A DNA stretch of 5,842 nt from a bacterium (lineage in GTDB: Bacteria; Atribacterota; Phoenicimicrobiia; Phoenicimicrobiales; Phoenicimicrobiaceae). The first letter of the stretch is position 1. Every line of letters begins with the position of its first letter. Below are positions 1-5,109 of this stretch, one piece after another. The position numbers and the translations under genes are program-made. The stretch is from the NCBI GenBank assembly GCA_018819665.1, contig JAHJOY010000311.1, positions 1 through 5,842 on the forward strand, read 5' to 3'. A model generated the notes under the pieces. The model ran no database searches. It had not been told where the DNA came from and saw only the letters and a program-made list of their open reading frames with translations.

Positions 1-32
1 TTATAATACTGGGGAAGGATATGGCGGAATAG
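1..32 (+). CDS. Possible C-terminal tail of a LytR/LCP-family protein (partial)
   Basis: Reading from base 3, the frame gives IILGKDMAE followed by a TAG stop at 30-32; the rest of the gene lies outside the window. Proteins carrying the LytR C-terminal domain commonly end in a hydrophobic strand followed by LGxD, and in several anaerobic Firmicutes-like genomes a LytR/LCP gene lies just before rsfS, as here. Both points are family knowledge, and the identification is an inference from nine residues. Another frame stays open to 67 but would translate straight into the tandem array, so it is less likely. Confidence 0.35.
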   Translation, partial: IILGKDMAE

Positions 33-80
33 TATATCGTATATCGTATATCGTATATCGTATATAGTATATCGTATATA
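32..80 (+). repeat. Tandem heptamer array, GTATATC type
   Basis: Seven consecutive 7-base units fill 32-80 without slippage. Five are GTATATC and two (60-66, 74-80) are GTATATA. The array starts on the last base of the upstream TAG stop. Its units are the reverse complement of those at 391-418 (GATATAC type), so the two ends of this island are mirror images. Confidence 0.95.
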
Positions 81-114
81 GTAAAGAAGAGAAAGTGGGT
101 AAGGGGTATAATTG

Positions 115-146
115 TTAATTGGTTAGCTGGTTAAGAGAATTAGCGG
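115..146 (+). repeat. Degenerate octamer block
   Basis: Four 8-base units start at 115, 123, 131 and 139; TTAATTGG and TTAGCTGG are the clearest. An 18-base segment (119-136) is exactly the reverse complement of 2668-2685, where the same octamer family appears in the opposite orientation. Confidence 0.75.
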
Positions 147-197
147 ATAGCGAAAAACGCAAAACTAAAACTTAAAATTCAAAATTAAAAACAAAAT
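142..197 (+). repeat. A-rich degenerate heptamer block
   Basis: Eight 7-base units run in register from 142 and drift from AGCGGAT and AGCGAAA to ATTCAAA and ATTAAAA. The same drift order appears at 5261-5295, and 17 bases (176-192) are identical to 5281-5297. Confidence 0.75.
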
Positions 198-342
198 CAA
201 CTTGGAAACTAAAAAATAAACGTGTAATATGTAAATAAAATGGAATTCAGAAGCCAGATGTAGGGGCAGGTTTTGGTGCAGCCAGGCAGATAAACATTAA
301 GTATAAATTATACGAGACAAACATTTCGTTTATCATACTAAC

Positions 343-419
343 CGCTAAACGCTATACACTATTCAATATTCTGGTTTCTATTTTCTTTACGATATACTAT
401 ATACGACATACGATATACT
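343..419 (+). repeat. Eleven-unit degenerate heptamer array ahead of rsfS
   Basis: Eleven 7-base steps fit 343-419 without slippage: CGCTAAA, CGCTATA and relatives first, then a pyrimidine-rich stretch, then GATATAC-type units at 391-418. The final units are reverse complements of the 32-80 array. The array ends about 11 bases before the AGGTGAT ribosome binding site of rsfS. It contains -10-like TATACT hexamers (393-398, 414-419), which might serve in transcription; that is an inference. Confidence 0.85.
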
Positions 420-440
420 AACAAAAAAAGAGGTGATGTT

Positions 441-818
441 TTGGATAAAAACTCATTAGCTATTGCAAAAATGGCTGCAGCTGCTGCCGAAGACAAAAAA
501 GCAAAAGATACAGTAATATTGAATCTAGGCAAATTGACTCTAATTGCTGATTATTTTGTAATCACCAGTGGTGATTCAGAACCTCAATTAAAGGCAATAA
601 GTAATTTTATTATGAGGAAATTAAAAGAAAATAAAAATAGATTATTGCATTATGAAGGCAAGCCTGGAACAGGATGGATATTATTGGATTACGGTGATGT
701 GATAGTTCATATATTTTCTAAAGAGAAAAGGGATTTTTATGACCTGGAATATATTTGGCAGGAAGCAAAGAAAATTCGCTTATTAAAAAGAAAGAAAATA
801 TTAAAGGAGGAAAAGTAA
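441..818 (+). CDS. rsfS: Ribosomal silencing factor RsfS
   Basis: RsfS (RsfA/Iojap family) binds ribosomal protein uL14 on the large subunit and blocks joining with the small subunit, lowering translation when nutrients are scarce. The 125-residue product has the family length and its conserved landmarks: ADYFVITSGDS at 36-46, an EG at 72-73, and WILLDYGDVIVHIF (79-92) followed by R97, FY (99-100), LE (102-103) and W106. A lysine/arginine-rich tail from about 110 is a lineage extension. The start is TTG at 441, with AGGTGAT at 431-437; no in-frame ATG lies nearby upstream. Its stop TAA (816-818) shares a base with the next gene's ATG. In many bacteria rsfS follows nadD or a LytR-type gene, which fits the tail at the left edge. 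Identification is firm. Confidence 0.96.
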   Translation: MDKNSLAIAKMAAAAAEDKKAKDTVILNLGKLTLIADYFVITSGDSEPQLKAISNFIMRKLKENKNRLLHYEGKPGTGWILLDYGDVIVHIFSKEKRDFYDLEYIWQEAKKIRLLKRKKILKEEK

Positions 819-1189
819 TGAGTGCGAATGAAGAAGGTAAGGGAAGTTGGGTTTTCGGATTAATAATATTAGCTATTGGTATCATATTTATAGTTGAAAA
901 TTTCACTGATTTAGAAATATGGGGAAGAGTATGGAATCTGTGGCCAGTAATTTTACTTATTTGGGGAATTAAAGAAATTTGGCAAAATAAATCCATTATT
1001 TTTGGGGTAATATTAATAGCAATAGGAACCATCTTTTTAGCTAAATATTTTTTCGGTTTTGAGGTATCAGAAAATATCTGGAAATTTTGGCCAATATTAA
1101 TAATTGCCCTGGGAATCGATCAAATTTTTAAATCTTTTGGAGGAATTAGAGCTAAAGCTAAGAGGAAAGTAAAAGAAGAAGAAATATAA
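818..1189 (+). CDS. Four-helix membrane protein, LiaF/LiaI-like (DUF5668 type)
   Basis: The product has 123 residues and four hydrophobic segments, at about 11-29, 41-55, 60-79 and 90-104, with a basic and then acidic cytoplasmic-type tail (111-123). It is an internal duplication: residues 10-55 align with 59-104 at a constant offset of 49 without gaps. Both halves show an F-G-x-I-x-x-AIG-x-IF pattern and then W-x-x-WP-[VI]-[IL]-L. This matches the membrane region of LiaF/LiaI-type proteins, where some members take part in envelope-stress signalling; the function here is unknown. The start is ATG at 818 because AAAGGAGG (803-810) sits 7 bases ahead. A longer open frame from 755 lacks this support. 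The one-base overlap with rsfS implies translational coupling. Its stop is immediately followed by the stop of the opposing gene. Confidence 0.8.
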   Translation: MSANEEGKGSWVFGLIILAIGIIFIVENFTDLEIWGRVWNLWPVILLIWGIKEIWQNKSIIFGVILIAIGTIFLAKYFFGFEVSENIWKFWPILIIALGIDQIFKSFGGIRAKAKRKVKEEEI

Positions 1190-2278
1190 TTACTCCTTGT
1201 CTACTTCTTGTCGTCGTCGTCGTTTCTTGTTTTTTACCCTTTTAATTTCTACCAAAAGGACTATAGCTCCGATACACAAATTAAAGTAAAAGACTATAAA
1301 TCTCCAGGTCCATACAAAGAGACCTAAAAGGTGAAGAGGAACAAAGAAAGAAAATAATGAGGCAAAACCTGCTTCTGCTGTCCCACTGCCACCCGGAGTA
1401 GGCATAAAAGGTAAAATAAAATAGAATATAACTTGCATTACTAATACATGGGAGAAATTAAAGTGTAGGTTAAATCCCCAAAGAAGCAGGGGGGCTGCCA
1501 AGAAAAGAGTGCCCCAAAAGATAATTGTATAGAGGGTAGAAAATAGTAGTTTAATCCAATTTTCTTTTAATAGAGAAAAACTCTTATGGAATTCTTTGAT
1601 TTCCAGGATTACTCTATTGAATAAGTGTGATATTTGTTCTTTTCTTGAAAATTTCGAGATACAGGGTAAATGTTGAATTTTAGAAATTATTTCTAACATC
1701 TTTTCGGGGTATTTTACTGCCAAGATAAATAAAAAGAGAAAAAACAGAGAAATTAAGATAGCCCCGTTGATAAGGATTGCAGAAAGAATGGTGTAATTAG
1801 TAATTGTTCTTTTAAAGGTAAAAAAGATGATAGGGGTAAAAATAGTAAAAACTAAGGTCTTAATCAGAGGCATAATAGTGGCAACCATAGTAGCCTTACC
1901 TAAAGTCATGTTATTTTTTATATCTTTATTTAATAGATATATTTGAGCGGGTAGGGTGCCAGAGAGGAAAGGGGTTATGCCACCGGCAAAGTTACTAATA
2001 TAGTACACTTTTAGGGCTTCGGTAAAAGTAATTTTTTCATTAACTGCTTCTACGGTCATTTTTATTCTGAGAGCATCTATCACTGCAGCAAATACCATTA
2101 GAACAAAAGCTAAGAAGAGGTATTTTTTGTTAACATAAGATAAACTTATCCAGGTATCCTGGTTAGTAGTAATAAAAATAATAATTAAGGCAGTTATGAT
2201 ACCGATAACTATAGAAATACCCAATCCTTTAAGAAATCTTTTTTTATCTAAAATTAATTCATCCAAAAAGTCATTCAC
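1190..2278 (-). CDS. Flippase-like integral membrane protein (LPG synthase TM / UPF0104 family)
   Basis: This is a polytopic membrane protein of up to 362 residues, in the family covering the membrane part of lysylphosphatidylglycerol synthase and YbhN-like proteins, which are thought to move lipid-linked substrates across the inner membrane. Hydrophobic segments lie near 19-38, 53-71, 130-155, 163-188, 243-268, 276-292 and 316-343. Two family signatures are clear: ITPFLSGTLPAQIYLL around 101-116 and PTPGGSGTAEAG at 293-304. No aminoacyl-transfer domain follows, so it is the stand-alone form rather than MprF. The C-terminus ends in a strongly basic run including four arginines (353-356). The exact start is uncertain: GTG at 2278 overlaps the AAGGAG, whereas TTG at 2266 (residue 5) lies 11 bases from it. 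The substrate cannot be read from the sequence, and the neighbours give no clue. Confidence 0.9.
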   Translation of the reverse strand: MNDFLDELILDKKRFLKGLGISIVIGIITALIIIFITTNQDTWISLSYVNKKYLFLAFVLMVFAAVIDALRIKMTVEAVNEKITFTEALKVYYISNFAGGITPFLSGTLPAQIYLLNKDIKNNMTLGKATMVATIMPLIKTLVFTIFTPIIFFTFKRTITNYTILSAILINGAILISLFFLFLFILAVKYPEKMLEIISKIQHLPCISKFSRKEQISHLFNRVILEIKEFHKSFSLLKENWIKLLFSTLYTIIFWGTLFLAAPLLLWGFNLHFNFSHVLVMQVIFYFILPFMPTPGGSGTAEAGFASLFSFFVPLHLLGLFVWTWRFIVFYFNLCIGAIVLLVEIKRVKNKKRRRRQEVDKE

Positions 2279-2283
2279 TCCTT
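2278..2283 (-). promoter_or_regulatory. Ribosome binding site in conflict with the GTG start
   Basis: On the reverse strand AAGGAG occupies 2283-2278, so its last base is also the first base of the GTG start. The best-spaced start is an ATG at 2274-2272, but that frame stops after six codons. The in-frame TTG at 2266 is a workable alternative at 11 bases. Translation therefore either begins at TTG or is inefficient. Confidence 0.6.
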
Positions 2284-2290
2284 GATTTGT

Positions 2291-2347
2291 AATTCACCAA
2301 TTCACCGATTCACCAATTTACCAATTAATTTAGTTTACCAGTCCACC
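2291..2347 (-). repeat. Octamer array upstream of the flippase gene
   Basis: Four perfectly spaced 8-base units fill 2291-2322 (AATTCACC twice, then GATTCACC and AATTTACC). Looser copies ending in ACC follow to 2347. On the coding strand of the flippase gene these read GGTGAATT and lie directly upstream of its ribosome binding site, so they form its leader or promoter region. No clear -35/-10 pair could be picked out of them. Confidence 0.85.
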
Positions 2348-2358
2348 GGACTTCCGGT
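2345..2358. repeat. Small hairpin (ACCGGA/TCCGGT)
   Basis: ACCGGA (2345-2350) and TCCGGT (2353-2358) are inverted with a 2-base spacer. An alternative pairing, GGAC (2348-2351) with GTCC (2357-2360), gives a 5-base loop. It is GC-rich against the AT-rich surroundings. Function unknown. Confidence 0.5.
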
Positions 2359-2386
2359 CCGACAGTCAATTTAGTTAGTTAAATTA

Positions 2387-2487
2387 GGCGTTAGTGAATA
2401 GTGAATAGTCGTTAGTGTATCGTATTGCGTATTGCGTATCGAGTATTGCGCATATTAGCGTATAGCGTACAGCGTTTAGCGTATAGT
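2387..2487 (+). repeat. Long degenerate heptamer array, GTnnnnn type
   Basis: Eight 7-base units beginning with GT run from 2394 to 2449 (GTGAATA, GTATTGC and variants). One 10-base unit interrupts at 2450-2459, and four more heptamers (GTATAGC, GTACAGC and similar) run to 2487. The first 28 bases of the run (2389-2416) are repeated exactly at 5112-5139. The array ends 3 bases before the three-hairpin element. Confidence 0.9.
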
Positions 2488-2490
2488 ATT

Positions 2491-2561
2491 ACAGGCGGGC
2501 CTGTCCTCGTGAAAACGGGGAACGCCTTTCCTACCAAGGTCATTCCCGCGAAAGCGGGAAT
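2491..2561. repeat. Three-hairpin REP-like element with GAAA loops
   Basis: Three hairpins lie in a row. ACAGG/CCTGT (2491-2495/2500-2504) has a 4-base loop. CCTCGT/ACGGGG (2505-2510/2515-2520) has a GAAA loop and one G-T pair. ATTCCCGC/GCGGGAAT (2542-2549/2554-2561) is a perfect 8-bp stem with a GAAA loop. The last one fits the ATTCCC-N8-GGGAAT pattern known from neisserial dRS3 repeats and resembles REP-like hairpins common in many unrelated genomes. Its T-rich flank (2563-2573) could make it act as a terminator, but no gene is oriented to need one. Confidence 0.85.
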
Positions 2562-2612
2562 CTATCTTTTTTTATCTTCTGGCATCCCTGAGCACAATTA
2601 ACTATTTTCTTC

Positions 2613-2640
2613 ACGAGATACGAGATACGTGATACGAATT
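2613..2640 (+). repeat. Heptamer array, ACGAGAT type
   Basis: Four 7-base units in register: ACGAGAT twice, then ACGTGAT and ACGAATT. A TTCTTC lead-in precedes it. The same lead-in (TTCTTT) and unit type recur at 5417-5450, and a GATATAC variant occurs at 385-418. It is the reverse-complement family of the GTATCGA units at 2828. Confidence 0.85.
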
Positions 2641-2667
2641 TAGGCTCCTGGTTTCTTTCTCTTATTT

Positions 2668-2707
2668 TCTTAACCAGCTAACCAAATAACCAGATAACTA
2701 ACTAACT
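2668..2707 (+). repeat. Octamer array (TAACC type)
   Basis: Five 8-base units in register, including TCTTAACC and AGCTAACC. The first 18 bases (2668-2685) are the exact reverse complement of 119-136. Confidence 0.85.
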
Positions 2708-2732
2708 AATTCCATACGCCCCTACTTTTTCA

Positions 2733-2781
2733 AACTTGAAACTTGCAACTCGTAACTTAAAACCTGCAACCTACAAATTAA
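2733..2781 (+). repeat. Heptamer array, AACTTGC type
   Basis: Seven 7-base units in register, almost all beginning with AAC (AACTTGA, AACTTGC, AACCTGC and variants). The reverse-complement family (GCAAGTT, ACGAGTT) appears at 5146-5180. Confidence 0.85.
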
Positions 2782-2827
2782 AGTATAACATGTTTCCATT
2801 TTTATTTAAAATTATACTAATAAGAAA

Positions 2828-2860
2828 GTATCGAGTAATAGTATCGAGTATCGAGTTAAG
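2828..2860 (+). repeat. Short heptamer array, GTATCGA type
   Basis: GTATCGA occurs at 2828, 2841 and 2848, with a 6-base unit between the first two and a degraded unit after the third. It is the last recognisable repeat before pgk, about 170 bases upstream of it. Confidence 0.75.
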
Positions 2861-2953
2861 AAAGAGAAAAAAAATACAAAAAAGTAATATTCTTCTTTTT
2901 ATCTAACTACCCCACTAAAATTTACACTAACCATTGATTAGTGGATTGCTTAG

Positions 2954-2984
2954 TTGTATAATTGATTAAATCGCTATAATCAAT
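2954..2984 (+). promoter_or_regulatory. Candidate pgk promoter with inverted-repeat operator
   Basis: TATAAT at 2975-2980 is a perfect -10 hexamer. The only nearby -35 is TTGTAT at 2954-2959, with a short 15-base spacer, so the promoter call is tentative. ATTGATTA (2961-2968) and TAATCAAT (2977-2984) form a perfect 8-bp inverted repeat with an 8-base spacer over the -10. A third ATTGATTA lies at 2933-2940. This layout would suit a repressor site, but no regulator is indicated. Confidence 0.4.
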
Positions 2985-3030
2985 CGAATTAAATATAAAA
3001 TTTAAGCATTATATATTAATTTATAGTATT

Positions 3031-3035
3031 GGAGG
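3031..3035 (+). promoter_or_regulatory. pgk ribosome binding site
   Basis: GGAGG lies 9 bases before the ATG at 3045. It decides the start against an upstream in-frame TTG at 3036, which directly abuts the GGAGG and could not be used. Confidence 0.85.
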
Positions 3036-3044
3036 TTGTACAAG

Positions 3045-4244
3045 ATGCAAAAAAAGACTATTAAAGATTTGAATAAAAATCAATTAGAAGGTAAAAGGGT
3101 TCTGGTAAGAGTTGATTTTAATGTTCCTCTAAACGAAGAATTAGAGATTACTGATGATACGAGAATAAAAGCAGCCCTTTCCACTATTAAATATTTAATG
3201 TCTCATCAGGCGAAAGTAGTTTTGATGAGCCATTTGGGTCGTCCCAAAGGGAAAGTGGTTGAGAAATTAAGATTAGACCCGGTGGCCAAAAGATTGAGCG
3301 AATTATTAGAGCAGGAAGTTAAAAAACTTAATGATTGTATCGGAGAAGAAGTAGAAAAGATTGTTTCAAATATGCAAAAGGGTGGAGTTGTCTTATTGGA
3401 AAATTTAAGATTTCATCCGGAAGAGGAAAAAAATGATTACGAATTTTCTAAAAAATTAGCCAATTTAGCTGATATTTTTGTGAATGATGCCTTTGGTACA
3501 GCTCATCGAGCTCATGCTTCTACTTTTGGTGTGGCCAGGATGTTGCCATCTTATGCCGGATTTTTAATGGCCAAAGAGATAGAGGTGTTGAGCAATTTAA
3601 TAGAGAATCCCGAGAGACCTTTTGTGGTAGTATTGGGAGGAGCAAAGATATCCGGAAAAATTGAAATTGTCCAGAATTTATTATCTATTGCGGATAGAAT
3701 ATTGATTGCCGGAGGGATGAGTTATACCTGTTTGGCTGCTTTAGGTTATGAGGTAGGTAATTCACTGTTAGAAGAATATGACTTGGAAATAGTTAAAAAG
3801 ATGTTAAAGAAGGCAAAAGAAAAGGGCAACAAAATACTTTTACCGGTTGATTTAGTAATAACCAAAGAAGCGTCAGAAAGGACAGAGAGTAAAATGGTAG
3901 AAATAAAGGATATACCTAAGGATGTAATAGGAGTAGACTTGGGCGACAAATCTATAGCCATATTTGAAAAAGAGATTAAAAAGGCAAGGACTGTATTCTG
4001 GAATGGACCAGTGGGAGTATTTGAAATAAAAAAGTATGCCAAGGGAACGAATAGAATAGCAAAAATATTGGCAGATATGCAGGGGAAGGCTGTAACTATA
4101 ATTGGCGGTGGAGATTCTATTGCCGCAATCGAAAATGCAGGGTTAGCAGAGAAGATGACTCATATTTCTACCGGCGGAGGAGCTTCTTTAGAATTTTTAG
4201 GCGGGGAAAAACTCCCTGGTATAGAGGTTCTACCAGAAAAATAA
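3045..4244 (+). CDS. pgk: Phosphoglycerate kinase
   Basis: PGK catalyses reversible phosphate transfer from 1,3-bisphosphoglycerate to ADP in cytosolic glycolysis and gluconeogenesis. The 399-residue length is typical. In the N-terminal substrate domain, VRVDFNVP (21-28), DDTR (37-40), SHLGRPKG (62-69), LLENLRFHP (116-124) and NDAFGTAHRAHAS (146-158) supply the conserved arginines and histidines of the phosphoglycerate basic patch. In the C-terminal nucleotide domain are LGGAKISGKI (196-205), WNGPVGVFE (319-327), GGGDS (354-358) and STGGGA (375-380). Residue 203 is G where many family members have D (the KxSDK version); other bacteria vary here too, so no loss of activity is implied. No gap or tpi gene adjoins; a dedicated upstream region and a terminator suggest a single-gene transcript. 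Confidence 0.99.
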   Translation: MQKKTIKDLNKNQLEGKRVLVRVDFNVPLNEELEITDDTRIKAALSTIKYLMSHQAKVVLMSHLGRPKGKVVEKLRLDPVAKRLSELLEQEVKKLNDCIGEEVEKIVSNMQKGGVVLLENLRFHPEEEKNDYEFSKKLANLADIFVNDAFGTAHRAHASTFGVARMLPSYAGFLMAKEIEVLSNLIENPERPFVVVLGGAKISGKIEIVQNLLSIADRILIAGGMSYTCLAALGYEVGNSLLEEYDLEIVKKMLKKAKEKGNKILLPVDLVITKEASERTESKMVEIKDIPKDVIGVDLGDKSIAIFEKEIKKARTVFWNGPVGVFEIKKYAKGTNRIAKILADMQGKAVTIIGGGDSIAAIENAGLAEKMTHISTGGGASLEFLGGEKLPGIEVLPEK

Positions 4245-4260
4245 AAATTTATTTTAATCA

Positions 4261-4310
4261 AAATCAGGGGGCGGTTTTTAATTCATTCTTTAAGAATCGC
4301 TCCCTGATTT
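4261..4310. terminator. Bidirectional hairpin terminator between pgk and the Mut7-C gene
   Basis: AAATCAGGGGGCG (4261-4273) pairs with CGCTCCCTGATTT (4298-4310): 13 bp with one G-T pair. The loop contains a smaller ATTC/GAAT stem (4281-4284/4294-4297). It begins 16 bases after the pgk stop. Its right arm encodes the last residues of the opposing gene, whose stop codon lies in the loop. T tracts on both sides are short, so it may stop transcripts from both directions with modest efficiency. Confidence 0.8.
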
Positions 4311-4811
4311 ATTAAAGGACAATTTTTTAATTTTTTTCGCCATTCTTTGCCAGTGAGTCCCTCTCCAGTAATATTTTTTACAAGAAGGGCAATAAACAAA
4401 CTTGTCTTGAGTTAAAAATACATAAGGAGGTACATGGGTTTTAACTTCTTTTTTATCGATATCTTTAGTGGGGGTGTTGCATAGAGAACAACGAGAAAAT
4501 ATTTTTGAATTAAGATCAATTTCTAATTTTAACCCCTTTATTATCCCTGCCAACTGTTCTTCCCAGTGGTCGCCCTTAATAAACAAGAAATCACAGATGT
4601 TTCGTCTTTTAATTAGATTAGCGTCTCTGGTGAGTAATATTCTGCCCTCTTGCCGTGCAGTTAGGATGAGAGATAAATCATCATCGAAGGAAGGATAAGC
4701 AGTATCGAAGCCTAAGATGCGCAGCCATTTAACTAATTTACCCAACATTCTGTCAGCTAAAAATTTTATTTCTTCTTCTTTTTTTTCTTCTATATTATTA
4801 CTTTCCTTCAT
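4290..4811 (-). CDS. Mut7-C RNase domain protein (PIN-like fold with zinc ribbon)
   Basis: The 173-residue protein matches the Mut7-C family, a predicted RNase domain with a PIN-like fold plus a C-terminal zinc ribbon, named after the C-terminus of nematode Mut-7. Residues 17-36 carry F-L-A-D20-x-M-L-G-K-L and W-L-R-x-L-G-F-D; DDD follows at 43-45 and LLTRD at 59-63. D20, D44/D45 and D63 are the likely metal-binding acids. The ribbon cysteines are C108 and C111 (RCSLCN) and C141 and C144 (YCPSCKKYYW), followed by GTHW (151-154). The first 14 residues are a charged E/K-rich leader. The ATG at 4811 has no good ribosome binding site (only A-rich DNA ahead). A weak reverse-strand promoter could lie at 4839-4866. 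Its RNA target is unknown for the family. Confidence 0.93.
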   Translation of the reverse strand: MKESNNIEEKKEEEIKFLADRMLGKLVKWLRILGFDTAYPSFDDDLSLILTARQEGRILLTRDANLIKRRNICDFLFIKGDHWEEQLAGIIKGLKLEIDLNSKIFSRCSLCNTPTKDIDKKEVKTHVPPYVFLTQDKFVYCPSCKKYYWRGTHWQRMAKKIKKLSFNKSGSDS

Positions 4812-4973
4812 TTTTCTATATCAAACTTATTTTTAGAATATTTACTTTTTTTAATTTATTTGTCATATGATGATTATTTCCCAAAAAGCCAAAAATATTC
4901 TCAACAGATCATATATATGGCGCGTTACAGATAATTTCATATTAAACTATGACTTTTTGGTTATAATTATGTT

Positions 4974-5001
4974 GTAGGAGCACAATGAATTGTGCCCCTA
5001 C
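4974..5001. repeat. GTAGG...CCTAC hairpin
   Basis: A near-perfect 28-base palindrome: GTAGG pairs with CCTAC and GCACAAT with ATTGTGC, with one A-C mismatch and a GA centre. The same outer ends recur in the element at 5184-5239, and single-sided copies occur at 260-266 (GTAGGGG) and 2719-2725 (CCCCTAC). It is a dispersed hairpin family. Confidence 0.75.
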
Positions 5002-5025
5002 CCTACCACTTTGTTACTTTTTGGG

Positions 5026-5045
5026 TTACAATCATATGATTGTAA
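5026..5045. repeat. Perfect 20-bp palindrome
   Basis: TTACAATCATATGATTGTAA is its own reverse complement. It sits inside the right terminal repeat of the 4851-5050 element; the left end has only the core TCATATGA. It could be a protein-binding site or a cruciform seed. Confidence 0.8.
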
Positions 5046-5109
5046 ATTAACTAAAAAATTATCTCTAAATTATTATATCACGCTACTAGCCGGTTAGCCA
5101 GTCAAGATA

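Larger units (their letters stand above)
33..440. other. Intergenic repeat island 1
   Basis: This is the gene-free stretch between the presumed LytR tail and rsfS. It holds a heptamer array (32-80), an octamer block (115-146), an A-rich heptamer block (142-197) and a long heptamer array ending just before the rsfS ribosome binding site (343-419). Between 198 and 342 I see only a one-sided copy of the GTAGGGG motif (260-266) and a 13-base palindrome (301-313, arms GTATAA/TTATAC around one A). A TATAAT at 107-112 has no convincing -35 partner, so no promoter is called. Confidence 0.8.
2279..3044. other. Intergenic repeat island 2 (divergent region)
   Basis: This 766-base stretch lies between two divergently transcribed genes and must carry both promoters. 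It holds an octamer array next to the flippase gene, a small hairpin, a long heptamer array (2387-2487), a three-hairpin element (2491-2561), and further arrays at 2613-2640, 2668-2707, 2733-2781 and 2828-2860. From 2861 to 3030 it is plain AT-rich DNA with an inverted repeat near the pgk promoter. No open frame with coding character was seen. Confidence 0.85.
4851..5050. mobile_element. MITE-like element with imperfect terminal inverted repeats
   Basis: The 38 bases at 4851-4888 and the reverse complement of 5017-5050 share three blocks in the same order: TTAATTTA, TCATATGAT and CCCAAAAAG, with short variable gaps between them. A third, internal copy of the motif (ACTTTTTGG followed by TTATAATTATG, 4952-4972) matches the right end in direct orientation. 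No open frame and no clear target-site duplication were found. It might be a small non-autonomous transposon or merely a diverged repeat cluster. Confidence 0.4.

Noticed and set aside
2..67. Alternative reading frame for the upstream gene tail, through the heptamer array
   Set aside because: It would end in repeat-encoded residues such as VYRISYIVYRI. The frame stopping at 32 gives a LytR-like ending and stops exactly where the array begins.
32..80. Possible CRISPR array
   Set aside because: Units are 7 bases with no spacers and no cas genes are visible; it is a simple tandem array.
755..817. Longer N-terminus for the LiaF-like protein
   Set aside because: It lies wholly within rsfS and lacks a ribosome binding site, whereas ATG 818 has AAAGGAGG at the right distance.
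718..1032. Reverse-strand open frame of 104 codons
   Set aside because: It lies antisense to rsfS and the LiaF-like gene, has no recognisable motif, and the opposite strand carries well-supported genes.
3639..3671. Inactive PGK because G replaces the usual D at residue 203
   Set aside because: The position varies among bacterial PGKs and all other conserved motifs are intact.
3746..4042. Reverse-strand open frame of 98 codons within pgk
   Set aside because: It is a shadow of the conserved PGK C-terminal domain with no ribosome binding site or family motif seen.
4468..4698. Forward open frame of 76 codons opposite the Mut7-C gene
   Set aside because: It overlaps conserved Mut7-C residues on the other strand and has no motif of its own.
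4951..4973. Forward promoter suggested by TATAAT at 4962-4967
   Set aside because: No -35 hexamer at proper spacing and no forward gene downstream; it is part of a repeated motif.
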